From Seminavis robusta (Eukaryota; Bacillariophyta; Bacillariophyceae; Naviculales; Naviculaceae), in the NCBI GenBank assembly GCA_903772945.1, contig CAICTM010000361.1:1-64000 (forward strand): DNA of 64,000 nt, read 5' to 3'. Below, piece after piece: positions 52,004 to 64,000 of this stretch (positions are counted from its first letter, which is position 1; each line of letters opens with the position of its first letter). The position numbers and the translations under genes were made by a program. The notes under the pieces were generated by a model, which saw only the letters and a program-made list of their open reading frames with translations, was not told the DNA's origin and did not search any database.

Positions 52004-52639
52004 TGGCCCTGTTCTTGTTCTCGTTCTCGTTCTCGTTAATCGACTTTGATTTTTGTTTTTGAAAGCTGTTGCTTCTCTCGTCTCTCAAGACAGCCGTAGT
52101 TTGCTTTCCTTTTATTAAAGGTTTGCGATTTGAGTTTATTTATGAAGACATCTGGGCTCTTTTGGTTTTCTTGGTCCGACTAAAGCAAATTGGTTGGGAT
52201 ACTTGATGAAGATATCAAGACCAAGGATGGCTGATGCACCTGGCAAACATTTGATCGTGTGCCCTGCGGTAGACTAGGGTTCGAGGGTTGGGGTTAATTT
52301 AGCAAAGTTCAGCAAAAAAGGGTTCATGCAACAAGTACCATGTACAGTACCAGTTTTAGGCCGGTTTTGAGCCATCGAAAATTTACACTATAGTAAAATA
52401 GTACTCTACAAAGTAAATTGTTTTACAACTTCTGTTAACTCCATAAAAAAAATTGGCTCAACACTACACCAATATACTTGTTATATCTTTCCTGGCCTTG
52501 TTTGTATTAAGAATGCTCACACATGGCTTAACCTGCATTCAACATCTTAATGAAAGAGTCCTTTTTTGATCCAATTTGCATTTATTCCCGGGTTCTCATT
52601 GCCTTTTTAAAAGTGTTAAAGGAGTTCAAAGTGATAAAC
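52004..52639. other. Intergenic, no gene seen
   Basis: AT-rich sequence upstream of the beta-helix gene. Nothing is supported except the start of the tandem array at its right end. Confidence 0.45.
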
Positions 52640-54584
52640 TTTGATGGGGTGGCTCATATCCACTGCCAAACGGAGTGATATAATGCCGTTGTAGGTTTTG
52701 GGGTCTTTCTGACGTGGATGGTGTTGAATGATGTTGTTGTTGGGAGTATTAGGGGATAAACTTTCATGGGGTTAACCTGCCTGGCTCCAACAGATGGTGT
52801 CCGTGTGGTCTACGCGTTGTATAGTGCCGATTCCTAGTAAAATGTGCTGTGTGGCTATAGCACTATTGTGGAGCACTCCCGGGTACATGGCATGATGGGG
52901 ATAGTTGAAGTAACTTCCTGTATGTATTAATGAAAAATGTGGATGCCGAGGTTGGCACCTAGACTGCCTCTGGGGCCTCAAACTACGATATCGTCCCGAA
53001 ATGGCTCATATCCACTGCCAAACGGGGTGATATCAGGCTGTTGTAGGTTTTGGTCTTTCGGTCGTGGATGGTGTTGGATGATTTGTTGTTGGGGGTATTA
53101 AGGGATAAACTTTCATGGGGTTAATGCTGGCTCCAACAGATGGTGTCCGTGTGGTCTACGCGTTGTTAGTGCCGATTCCTAGTAAAATGTGCTGTGTGGC
53201 TATTGTGAGCACTCCCGGGTACATGGCATGATGGGGATAGTTGAAGTAACTTCCTGTATGTATTAATGAAAAATGTGGATGCCGAGGTTGGCACCTAGAC
53301 TGCCTCTGGGGCCTCAAACTACGATATCGTCCCGAAATGGCTCATATTTCACTGCCAAACGGGGTGATATCAGGCTGCGTTGTAGGTTTTGGGTCTTGCT
53401 GGGTGATGGTGTTGGATGATGTTGTTGTGGGGGTATTAGGGGATAAACTTCATGGGGTTGACCTGCCTGGCTCCAAAGATGGTGTCCGTGTGGTCTACGC
53501 GTTGTTAGTGCCGATTCCTATAAAATGTGCTGTTGGCTATGCTATTGTGAGCACTCCCGGTACATGGCATGATGGGATAGTTGAAGTAACTTCCTTATGT
53601 ATAAATGAACAATGTGATGCTGAGTTGGCATCTAGACGCCTCTGGGGCCTCAAACTACATATCGTACCGAAATGGCTCATATCCACTGCCAAACAGGGTG
53701 ATATAAGGCGTTGTAGGTTTTGGAGTCTTGCTGGCGTGGATGGTGTTGGATGATTGTTGTTGGGGGTATTAGGGGATTTTCATGGGGTTGACCTCCTGCT
53801 CCAACAGATGGTGTCGTGTGGTCTACGCTTGTTAGTGCCGATTCCTATAAAATGTGCTGTGATGGTAGACTATTGTGGAGCACTCCCGGGTACATGGCAT
53901 GATGGGGATAGTTGAAGTAACTTCCTGTATGTATAATAATGAACAATGTGGATGCTGATGTTGGCACTAGACCGCCTCTGGGGCCTCAAACTACGATATC
54001 GTCCCGAAATTGCTCATATCACTGCCAAACGGGTGATATAGGCCGTTGTAGGTTTTGGAGTTTTGCTGGCGTGGATGGTGTTGGATGATGTTGTTGTTGG
54101 GGGTATTAGGGGATAAACTTCATGGGGTTGACCTGCCTGGCTCCAACAGATGGTGTCCGTGTGGTCAGCGTTGTTCAGTGCCGATTCCTATAAAATGTGC
54201 TGTGTGGCTATTGTGGAGCACTCCCGGGTACATGGCATGATGGGGATAGTTGAAGTAACTCTGTATGTTATTAATGAACAATTGATGCTGATGTTGGCAT
54301 CTAGACTGCCTCTGGGGCCTCAAACTACGATATCGTACGATGGCTCATATCCACTGCACGGAGTGATATCAGGCCTTGTAGGTTTTGGAGTCTTGCTGGC
54401 ATGGATGGTGTTGGATGATGTTATTGTTGGGGGTATTAGGGGATAAACTTTCATGGGGTTAACCTGCCTGGCTCCAACAGATGGTGTCCGTGTGGTCTAC
54501 GCGTTGTTCAGTGCCGATTCCTAGTAAAATGTGCTGTGTGGCTATTGTGGAGCACTCCCGGGTACATGTCATGTTGGGCGATAA
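52640..54584 (+). repeat. Tandem array of about six 336-bp units
   Basis: The anchor GGCTCATATCCACTGC recurs at 52651, 53003, 53339 (variant), 53674, 54011 (variant) and 54342, giving periods of 352, 336, 335, 337 and 331. Each unit also carries GTAGGTTTTGG, GGATAAACTT, ACAGATGGTGTCCGTGTGGT, CACTCCCGGGTACATGGCATG and GGCCTCAAACTACGATATCGT. Units differ mostly by missing single bases. The last unit is cut at 54584, where element-derived sequence begins. Open frames crossing units are shadows. Confidence 0.9.
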
Positions 54585-54928
54585 AGTTTAGGAGCGAGAG
54601 CTCTGGATTCCGTCAGAGACTGGCGCTATTGGTACCCAACTGAATCAAGAGAAGGCTATTGAGCTGCAGAATCAAATTGACGAGCTGGAGGGAGCACTGT
54701 TTGACCCCTTTGATGCCGCCCGTTCAGGCATTGGAGATCTTTTACAAGAAAGAATGATTGATACGCCTCAAAGCCATGATAGCTGATCATCTAGCCTCAT
54801 TAGAATGCTCTTCCAAATTTCTTGGTTTGTTCGACCAACAAATTGGGAAAGCAGACGCCAAGATTTTTGAAGCTGTCGCTGCTCTAATTGTTGGAATGAA
54901 ACAGGATTGAGGTCAACAATCTATCATC
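54585..54928 (+). pseudogene. Rearranged remnant of the LTR element family
   Basis: The first 38 bases (CGATAAAGTTTAGGAGCGAG onward) match the left end of the LTRs at 1123 and 7510. The sequence then jumps to a 17-base identity with the interior gag-like frame (GCGCTATTGGTACCCAA, 54623-54639 against 6128-6144), in the matching reading frame (A-I-G-T-Q). It continues as a helical coding segment absent from the 5' element: QLNQEKAIELQNQIDELEGA, then FDPFDAARSGIGDLLQERM. After one frame change it reads MIADHLASLECSSKFLGLFD and AVAALIVGMKQD to a TGA. This is probably a deleted or chimeric gag remnant. Confidence 0.5.
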
Positions 54929-56830
54929 AAATCGAGTGGGAGAAATTCATGGCATGGATGCTGGTATGGTATAGTATGGTGCAGAGGAACTGGTGAAGAC
55001 AAGGGGCAAAAAATGGAATTGTCAAGCGCCGCAAAGGTGGGGCGAACGCTTTTGCGTCTCAAATTTACTAGTAATTTAATTTACAAACAAACAAAATAGG
55101 TAGGTACTTATTTATCTAATGAATGACGATGAGTCTACTTCTCATGCATGATGTACATAGTTCGTATGCTTAGCAGCTTCCATGGATGATTTTGAAAGGT
55201 ACTCAAGGTAGGTAGATCTAATCAACCAAGATGATCGACCTGGCTGCTTTAGCCTGTCACTGTGATGCAGGGCAGAATGCCACCATCAAGCTTTCCCTCT
55301 TTTTGCATGTCATTGTCATGGTGCTCGCGCCTTCGCTGCGGCCTTCAAGCGTTCTTTGTATTTGACCGCTCAGCGGGCTCAAGACTCGTAGCAAGAATGA
55401 CTGGAATATTCCTTGTTAAGTAAGTGGGGGCTGTTGACCCCTTTGGAAAAGGAAAAATGCCTGTGCCTACTGCTAGCTACTCGAGTACATGTAGCTAGAA
55501 GTATGACCATACATGTAGTCTAGCTAGAGGTTGATTACATGTAGGTTGATTCGGCGCTTGCTCAGCCATTTATTTATTGTAGAGACATCTGTGACCGATT
55601 GACGTTTTTGGTTAAAAGACGCCCGAATCACGCACTTGCTGACTACCCACAGTTAGTGCGAAATTCCGATAGTGAACGGTTCAAGAAGGGAATTGTGTGC
55701 TGCTAGCATCTCAAATTCGTGGTAAACCATTAGGTAATTGATTCAACCAGTGAGATGGTGGGAGTAAGAAGGGCTTTAGCTTGAGACTCTTGTGTCTAGA
55801 TGTCTCAACGAGTGAGATGCTTTCTGTTCAGCCAGTTAAGTCTTTCTCAATTGTCCTTTAATCAGATTTATTGGCACTGACGTTGAGTCCGCTCTATTTT
55901 CTTCACCAGTTCAAGTTGTTGGGGCTGGGTGGGGATGCATTTTGTCGTGGTGAAGCTGGTGGTGACCGGTACATTACTCACGGTGCTGGTACTGGTAGCT
56001 GGTACCTGGTAGCACCACTTTACCGGTATGCATATGAGAATCGCATCCTCGACCACTGGGACCAAGTGGGTATGACTATGAATGTGCGATCGACTATCGA
56101 CTGTGAAAGGCGCGGCAACGCAAAGGAGCGCGCAATAAATAAATAACTAATGACTCGACTGCATGCTTGGAAGCAGTCTGTTACGTTTTGTTATCTTGCA
56201 ACAGTTTGAGTTCCATTCTAATACACAGCCGACTTAGACTATCATCTTCAGCCTCAAAGCTAGCTAGAACAAATTGTATTAGCACGGTGATAGCAAACAC
56301 TCAAGCACATTATTAACGATACAGTAAGAGATTAGCCGCTTTGGGCTGTCTAAGTTTCTCACTAGTCTACGAAAGACGAACGGTATTTTAAAAGAGAAGA
56401 CATTGATACACACAAACGCAGCCAAAGAAAAACCAACTAAATTAAAATTAAATCAGAGCTCATCAGAGCTGATCAGATCAGATCAGATCAAATCCGATCA
56501 GATCACTTGAGTCCGCGGAAAACGGAAAACAGAAATCGGTACTTCGTTGGTAGCTTGGTAGCTTGGTACCGGTAGCTTCGATAGCGGAACCAATCTACGA
56601 TTCCCATCGCATCGCATCCCATCCCATCCCATCGGTACGTGCAATCTTACTCTTACTCTTACACTTACACTTACCGGTACAGGCCTAACAACCCTCAAAT
56701 ACACATCAACTCACTGTTGTCATTCCTTTATTTTATTTTTATTCCGTCTCAATTGTTTTCCCTGCTTTTCCCACTCAACGGATTCTCAATCTCAATCTCA
56801 ATCTCGATCAATCCAAACGAAGAACAGAAG
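54929..56830. other. Intergenic, no gene seen
   Basis: About 1.9 kb with no supported gene. Features are a GATCAGATCAGATCAGATCA run near 56472-56490, CATCGCATCGCATCCCATCC near 56606-56630, and (TTAC)n/(ACTTAC)n just before the next gene. The frame at 55871-56146 is not supported. Confidence 0.45.
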
Positions 56831-59800
56831 ATGAAGAATTCCTTTTGGAATACTAGTATTACTGGTACTGGTAGTATTACTGGAATTGGTAGTACTATGA
56901 AGACGGTCCTTGTTGTGGCCACAGTCCTCCTCCTGTCTGCTTTGACAGCACCGGTACAGGCCGAAGATCCCGGCAGAGTTGGTTCTCTCCCAGGACTAGG
57001 TGGAATCGGGGGAATTGGCGGGATTGGCGGAGGAATTGGAGGAGGAAATTCAAGGCCCACCGTACCCTCCCCGGCTCCAACCCGTCGTCCTGTTCATGTC
57101 GCCAGCAACTACTCAAATCCATCACCTGTCGATCTCGTGTACAATGCGTCCATTGGACCTTGTACCAATCAGAGTGAGCTATTCCAAGCATCTGTGTTCT
57201 TGACTCATGAGTTAAATGGAACTGTCAACAGGTCAAGGGTCAATACTCCTCCCCTCATTGCCGAATCGGCTTCTCATCTCGACATTGACAATTCAGAAAT
57301 CTTGCTCATGTCTGAGCTCATCGTCACCACATACAATAACTTGTCCGAACAACTCTGTGATCCATACTACTGCCGCCTTTACGCTGCCATGGCCGACAAC
57401 AGCAGCAAGAGATTCTTCTTCACACCTGATAACGAAGCCACTGCAAACCATCCTTCCGTCTTTGTTAGGGTCAGATACGATCTACTCGGATTCTGCGAAA
57501 ATCTTGATGCACTTCGTCTTCAGGGGGCCTTTGTTTTCCACAAGGCCATCACAAGGACTGTCGGATGCTTCTTCAGTGACTTTACTGCTGCATTCCAGCA
57601 AACTGAAAATGTTTCTGGAACCATTGCACCCACACAGCTAGAAGAAATCAATGACATGGTCTCAGTCACTCGTGGGAACATCACTTTCAACTTGACTAAT
57701 GGGACTCTCACTTTCGGAAACAGGCCCATCGTCTCCAAGAACGGTGGAAGAGGACTTCGCAGAAATGACGGAGTCGCCAAAGGAAGACAGTTCCACAGAC
57801 AGCGCATTCTCACAATGGGATTCGAACAAGAAGCCAGGGGACTTCGCACCCTAGACCTCGGGGCCACTGCAGACATTAATGGACTCAACACAAGGTGCCC
57901 CTGTAAAACTCCATTCCCAGAAAGGCGCGCACCCACAGAAATAGAATTCCTCGATGCGCTCACTGAAGCTTACCTCGAAAACCAAACCGCTAGGTTCGAT
58001 CCCTACCAACGAAACCACACAAGATTTGCACAGCTCGGACTTGTCGATGCAACTCCAAACAGGACCCTCCTCGGCCCTCCCATCGACATCGTCGAAAATA
58101 GCACCCTCTACACATGCGATCCCAACAGGACTGAATTCGACACACTTATCATCGTTGATATCGAAGGAAGACCAGAAATGATGACTGCTGATGAAAGGTT
58201 CCTCATGGAGAGAGCATTCTTGCTCACATTCAATGAAATGAACTTTTGGGCATGTGATGAGCCATACCATCGCATGATCGAGAATGTCACTATCACACAT
58301 GTCTTCCCAAACCTTCTCGATGGAAGGACTAATATCCTCGTCTTTGATATCGTGGCTTCTTGCAGGAACTGCTCTGGGCTAGACCTGCTACTATTCACAG
58401 AAAACCCAAACAACTTGACGGATGTCCTAGAAATGCCATTCCCTCCCTTCTTGACAGACAAAGATGATCTCGAAACCCTGACAATGCAATTCGATTCTTC
58501 CGATATCGACTGCCACTGCCCTGCAAACACAGAGGACCTTGTGAGATCTCCCTATGTCACAGAATTTGGAACAGCCTTCAATGAGACAATCTGGAAACTT
58601 AGGGAGACCATGATGTTGGAAAATGTCACTTTTGTAGCAGAAATCCTCGAAGTGGAGACCTTTGCCTGTGATGCGGATCCAAACAGGGCTGTTCAACCAT
58701 ACACACTTGATTTTGGTGACACAGTCGATGAAAGTAACATGACGGACATTGACAGGTCAGCCCTTTCGATGGCATTCATGGATACCTACAACGCACTCAA
58801 CTTTGAGCTCTGTGACACTCAGAGCTTCAGGAGAGTTCAGAATGCAACCATCTTTTCCATCAACACATTTGATGATAATGCTGTCATCTTTAGGAGGCTT
58901 CAAGAGGCACCAGGGGTTACCATTGAAGTCACCTTTGATTTTGAGTCTTATAGCTGTCCAGGGACCCTGTTTGACAACTACACCCAGCCTGTTACTGTGC
59001 GAGTTACCGATGCCATCGATATTTGCTTGGATTCTGGGATTCCTCCTTCTGGCCAGTTCACTCCCGTTGTCGTGGAGAGAAACGTAACTGGTAAACCCTT
59101 CATGAACTTCACAGTTGAGACGGATCGTCAACCCACCAGGAGTGTTGAGTTCAACAACCGGACCTCCATTTTCAGGCTGTTGCCTTCTTTGGAACTTGAT
59201 CCTACGAAGTGCTTCTGCGCAAGTGGTGTTAGCGGAAATGGGACAACCAGAGCGCCAACCATTGGTGAATTCCTCTTTGCATTGAATACAACCATTGTCA
59301 GCCTGCAAACGGCTGGGTTGTTGGAAGGGCTGGTTCTTAAGGGCATTGAGACACCTAAACCGCAAACATGCACAGGAGAAAACATTACAAGGACTACGAC
59401 GTTCTTTATACCAGAATCTACGCCAGCGCCAACACCGGCACCAACACCAGAGCTAACACCACAGCCAACCACGGCGCCACAGCCAACCAACCCTCCTACA
59501 CCAAGACCACCAACCCCGCCTCCCTCCCCTCGGCCCTCCCGTAGGCCTACACCCCCTCGGCCTACTCCAAATCCAACCCGTCGGCCTACCAATAATCCAA
59601 CCCGTCGGCCTACCAATAATCCAACCCGTCGGCCTACCGAACCACCATCCCACAGCCAACAACACAACAGCCAACGGAACTGCAGGAACACCAACAGGAC
59701 CCGACAGAGCCACCAACAGATCCGCCCACTCCACAGCCAACCCCAGCACCAACCCTGCTCTACGCCTCAGCCCACACCAAGCCCCACTCCGCTCCTACCC

Positions 59801-60356
59801 CTCAGCCGACACCCAGTCCCACTCCTGCTCCTACTGCTCAGCCCACACAAAATCCTACTCCTGGGCCCACACCAGTACCATCTCCGGCCCCGTCTTATGT
59901 TTGTGATACAGTTATGGATGTAAGTGCATCATGCTTCTGTTGTGGCTAGGATTTGTATCTCGTTCTCTAATCCCAATCCATTTGCTCTTTGCTGATGCCC
60001 AGGTCACTATACAAGCTGTCGACCCCAATGGTGTCCCAGTGGAACAGCTTGGAAAGCCTGAAGGAACATGCTCAGTTGAGGTCACATATACCTACACGAT
60101 TATCAACACTGGTGTGGTCACCCTCACTGTTACATTCTTTGACCGTGACCGCAATGGTGAGGTGGTAGACTTACTACCTAATCTTGATCCAGTTGTGATT
60201 CCACCAGGGGAGACATCAAGTCAGACTGAGGTAGTGACTGTGAACTTTTGCATTGACATGAAATCATTACTGTGGTTGTATTCTGAAGCATCCCAATCAA
60301 CAGGACTGATTGCCGAAGTAGAAGACACACACACATTCTCAACCACACCAACATGA
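56831..60356 (+). CDS. Large secreted N-glycoprotein with three repeated modules and Pro/Thr-rich tail
   Basis: Start at ATG 56831 or, with a textbook signal peptide ([20 protein letters not shown]), 56897. A Gly-rich spacer ([17 protein letters not shown]) follows. The body then shows a two-part module three times. One part is [FL]-x3-F-x2-TYN-x-[LM]-x-F-x-x-C[DE] with a following R-x-[IV]-[EQ]-N; examples are [20 protein letters not shown] and [20 protein letters not shown]. The other is a C-x-C segment then a helix ([29 protein letters not shown]). More than twenty N-x-[ST] sites are present. The Pro/Thr/Arg tail has a tandem PTRRPTNN repeat, and near 59650 the frame changes. In the shifted frame it reaches a phase-0 donor (exon end 59919), an 83-nt intron and exon 60003-60356 ([20 protein letters not shown]). 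Probably a cell-wall or surface protein. Confidence 0.7.
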
Positions 60357-63300
60357 AGCTCCAACGCCCGGTCCAACTGAAGCTCCAACACCAGCTCCAA
60401 CACCTCTGCCATCTAGCAAACCAACACAATCCCCAACTCAAGGACCAACTCCCTTGGATGCAACCCAAGCACCAACGCCAGTATCAACTCCAGGGCCCAC
60501 TCCAACACCCACTAAAGACTATCCTTGCTGCACTTACGTTCCCCCAAATGTGACAGGGCCATTAGTATGCTTCCCGGAGCTTCCCTCAGAATGTTGTTAT
60601 GTAGGCTGTTCTACAGGACCAACACCTGGACCAACACACCAGGACCCAGCCCCAATCCAACAGATACACCCACGACCACCCCAACCAGAAATCCTACACC
60701 AGGGCCAACAATGAACTAGTCCCGGACCAACTCCGGGTCCAACTCCATTTCCATCTCCAGCACCAACACCTGGTCCCACTATAGGTCCAACACCAAGGCC
60801 GACTAATGAACCTGGAACACCCACTGAGCCACCGACCGAACCACCCACGGATCCACCAACCGAACCTCCTACAGATCCGCCAACAGACACACCCACGGAG
60901 CCGCCGACTGAGCCACCTACGGAACCACCAACTGAACCCCCTACCGAACCGCCCACGGATCCACCGACAGAGCCGCCCACGGATCCACCGACCGAGCCGC
61001 CCACGGATCCACCGACAGACCCACCCACGGAGCCACCAACAGATCCTCCAACAGAGCCACCAACTGAGCCACCCACGGATCCACCGACAGAGCCACCCAC
61101 GGATCCACCTACTGAGCCACCCACGGAGCCACCAACTGAACCTCCCACAGAAGCTCCAACTGAACCTCCTACAGAAGCTCCAACTGAACCTCCTACAGAA
61201 GCTCCAACTGAACCTCCTACAGAAGCTCCAACTGAACCTCCTACAGAAGCTCCAACTGAACCTCCTACAGAAGCTCCAACTGAACCTCCTACAGAAGCTC
61301 CAACTGAACCTCCTACAGAAGCTCCAACTGAACCTCCTACAGAAGCTCCAACTGAACCTCCTACAGAAGCTCCAACTGAACCTCCAACAGAAGCACCACT
61401 GAACCATCCACGAGCCACACTGACCAACTGAACCTCCGACAGAGCCACCAACTGAACCCCCTACCGAACCACCCACGGACTCACCCACACCTGGTCCCAC
61501 ACCTGGACCCAACCCGCACCATGACCCCGACCAACGACCCATGGACTCCAGCCCAACCCCCGGGCCTACAAGAGAACCATCACCTGGCCAACCCCAGGTC
61601 CAACCCAAACACCAACCCCAGCTCCCAGCCCAGGTCCAACCTCAAGGTCCCACATGGAACCAACACCTGCCCCCACTCCAGGTCCAACACGGGTCCAACA
61701 CCAGGACCCACACCTGGGAAAACCCCAGAACCAACCCCCGGACCCACCCCAGGCCCACACCGGACCCACAGCGTCCCCAACCTGGGCCGACTCCAGGTCC
61801 ACCACCAAAACACCCACACAGCATACCCAGCCGGCCCAACCCCTGTGACCTTACGAGAGAACCATCACCTGGCCAACTCCAGGCCACACCATGGCCGACA
61901 CCTGCACCCAGGACCACACAGGGGAAACCCCAGAACCAACTCCCTGGACCACCCCAGGACCCACCACTGGACCATCTGCGTACCCAACGCCTGGGCCGAC
62001 TCAAGGTCCAACCCAAACACCAACACCAGCTCCCAGCCCAGGTCCAACTCCAGGTCCCACATTGGAACCAACCCCTGGCCCCACTCCAGGTCCCACCATG
62101 GGTCCGACACCAGGACCCACACCAGGGAAACCCCAGAACCAACCCTGGACCACCCACACCAGGACCCACCACGGACCAACTGCGTCCCCAACGCCTGGGC
62201 CGACTCCAGGTCCAACCCAAACACCAACACCAGCTCCAGCCCAGGTCCCATCGGGTACATTGGAACCAACCCCTGGCCCCACTCCAGGCCCACCATGGTC
62301 CACACCAGCCCACACCAGGGGAAACCCCAGAACCGACTCCTGGACCCACCCCAGGACCCACCACTGGACCAACTGCGTCCCCAACGCCTGGGCCGACTCC
62401 AGGTCCAACCCAAACCCAACACCAGCTCCCAGCCCAGGACCAACTCGAGTCCAACAACGGAACCAACACCTGGCCCCACTCCAGGTCCACATGGGTCCTC
62501 CCCAGACACACCAGGGAAACCCCAGAACCAACTCCGGGACCCACCCCAGGACCAAACCCGGACCACCCCAGACCCACCCAGCAACCCAAACACCACACCA
62601 CACCCACTCCAGGCCCACGCCGGGTCCACAAACCTCTCCGGACCACCAGGTCACAAAAGGACCAACACCAGGTCCAACTCCGACCTACCCGGACCTACAC
62701 CACCACTGGGAACCAACCCACCTGGTCACCAAGGCACCTGCACTGACAGGACCTCCCACCTACCCCAGACCACTCCAGGCCCACCAGGACCCACTTGACC
62801 GACCGTTGGTCCCACTCTGGACCGACTCCTGGCCAACAGCAGAACCCTCCCCAGGACCTACTCCTGGCCGACAGTAGGACCAACACACCCCAGTCCCAAC
62901 TCCCGGACCCACTCCAGGACCGGCAACCCACACCTGAGCCACCAGGGCCAACTCCCGGACCTACCCAGGGCCAACTCCAGGCCCAACCGTTGTCCACGCT
63001 GGACCGACTCCTGGGCCAAAGCAGAACCCTCCCAGACCTACTTCCTGGCGACGTGGACTACACCAGTCCAACTGCGCCCCCTCCCAGACCACCCTGCCCA
63101 TACAGGACCAACTCCACGACCCCAGAGCCAACTCCAGGGCCACACAAGGACCAACTCCTGGACCGACCGTTGGTCCCACTCCTGGACCGACTCCTGGGCC
63201 AACAGCAGAACCCTCCCCAGGACCTACTCCTGGGCCGACAGTAGGACCTACACCCAGTCCAACTCCCGGCCCACCCAGCACCACCCCTCCACATGCCCAA

Positions 63301-64000
63301 CCCCCACTACCCAAAACCAGAAACAACCCACAAGGACAACCCCAGGACAACCGTTGGTCCCACTCCTGGACCGACTCCTGGGACAACAGCAGAACCCTCC
63401 CCAGTACCAACTCCTGGGCCCACTAGGACCTAACCAGCATCCCTGTCCACTCCCGGACCCACTCCAGGACCAACTCCAGGACCTACCCCAGGCCACTCCA
63501 GACCTGACCGTTGGTTCCCACGCCTGTCCCACGCTGGCCCAACACACAGAACCCTCCCCAGGACCTACTCCAGTCCACGCCTGGCCAACACCAGGGCTAC
63601 CCCAGGACCAACATCCTGCCCAACACCAGGGCCTACCCCAGGACCAACTCCAGGACCCACACCTGGCCAACACCAGGCCTACCCCCGGACCGACTCCAGT
63701 CCCACCCTGGCCAACACAGGGCCTACCCCCGGACCGACTCCAGTCCCACCCTGGCCCAACACCAGGCCTACCCCAGGACCACCCGACCACTCCGGACCCA
63801 TCGGCCTACCCCGGTCGCCCAGGTCCTACACTGGCCCAACACCCTGGCAACCCGACCTATCCCCTCCAGCTCACCCGACCAACTCCGGGACCCACACCTT
63901 GCCCGACACCAGGACCACCCCGGCGACTCCGTCCACACTGCCGGCCAAACCAGGACCTACCACCAGGCACCCACACCGGGCACTACTCCACCCCCGACAA
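60357..64000 (+). repeat. Pro/Thr-rich coding repeats, continuation of the surface protein
   Basis: After one frame change the plus strand reads [20 protein letters not shown], then a Cys-containing island (KDYPCCTYVPPNVTGP onward to ECCYVGC), then PGPTPGPTP and a long [10 protein letters not shown] array (60810-61150). Next come about ten nearly perfect 24-nt units coding E-A-P-T-E-P-P-T (about 61149-61390), and about 2.5 kb of TPGPTPGPT with a higher-order unit near 200 nt between 61750 and 62550. No single frame is open throughout; changes are needed every few hundred bases. It is most likely one gene with 56831-60356, running off the window. The opposite-strand Gly/Val/Ser frames are shadows. 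Confidence 0.7.

Noticed and set aside
53337-53753. A 138-codon plus-strand frame
   Set aside because: It crosses unit borders of the 336-bp tandem array and is not kept in the other units.
55871-56146. A 91-codon plus-strand frame
   Set aside because: It is built over TACCGGTA-type repeats, with no signal or domain.
60597-61608. Long minus-strand frames coding Gly/Val/Ser repeats ([10 protein letters not shown] type)
   Set aside because: They are the exact complement of the plus-strand PTEPPT array; the plus strand fits the secreted gene upstream.
1-64000. tRNA and rRNA genes
   Set aside because: I looked for GGTTCGAnnCC-type T-loops with matching acceptor stems and for rRNA-like blocks and saw none convincing; a covariance-model scan would be needed to exclude tRNAs.

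Overview
The window looks like nuclear DNA of a diatom, probably pennate. Three things point there: a plastid-targeted protein (18529-19035) whose signal peptide runs into an AFAP motif, the bipartite presequence typical of secondary red plastids; short GT-AG introns of 65-111 nt; and secreted families common in diatoms (GH16 glucanase with CCPT repeats, Pro/Thr-rich surface protein, Hint-domain protein). The species cannot be fixed from sequence alone. Self-complementary oligomers (TACCGGTA, ACATGT, GCTAGCTAGC) are conspicuously common between genes and occasionally inside them.

1-12.6 kb is a nested transposon stack. A retrotransposon gag gene on the minus strand (zinc knuckle at the window edge, start codon at 11642) is split by two insertions: an LTR element without visible pol (1123-8031, 5-bp target duplication) and a retroposon-like repeat (8485-11614, perfect 21-bp target duplication). 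A second retroposon copy (2435-4822) lies inside the LTR element. Removing the insertions rejoins the gag reading frame at both junctions.

12.6-25 kb is gene-dense: tRNA m1A58 methyltransferase catalytic subunit, a CCT-domain nuclear protein, a plastid membrane protein divergent from mitochondrial EF-Tu, and an MLO-like membrane protein with four C-terminal EF-hands. 25-27 kb is gene-poor with two short-motif repeat clusters.

27.2-33.6 kb is a rearranged inverted duplication around a 25-N gap. It carries two copies of a Hint-domain gene, both interrupted by a palindromic TIR element; only the right copy keeps the C-terminal half of the domain.

33.8-52 kb holds low-complexity coiled-coil proteins (several sharing a V-x-F ... 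F-Y-S motif), a beta-helix secreted protein, the GH16 glucanase, and the most notable gene: a seven-helix class C GPCR-like receptor whose ectodomain is a 5'-nucleotidase fold lacking most of its metal-binding motifs (36447-39902).

52.6-54.6 kb is a tandem array of about six units of about 336 bp, joined to a rearranged scrap of the 5' LTR element. 56.8 kb to the end is a large secreted glycoprotein gene with three internal module repeats, followed by over 4 kb of Pro/Thr-rich repeats that run off the window. Single-base frame breaks are frequent in the repetitive parts and nearly absent from the unique genes, suggesting consensus errors in repeats, though real decay cannot be excluded.
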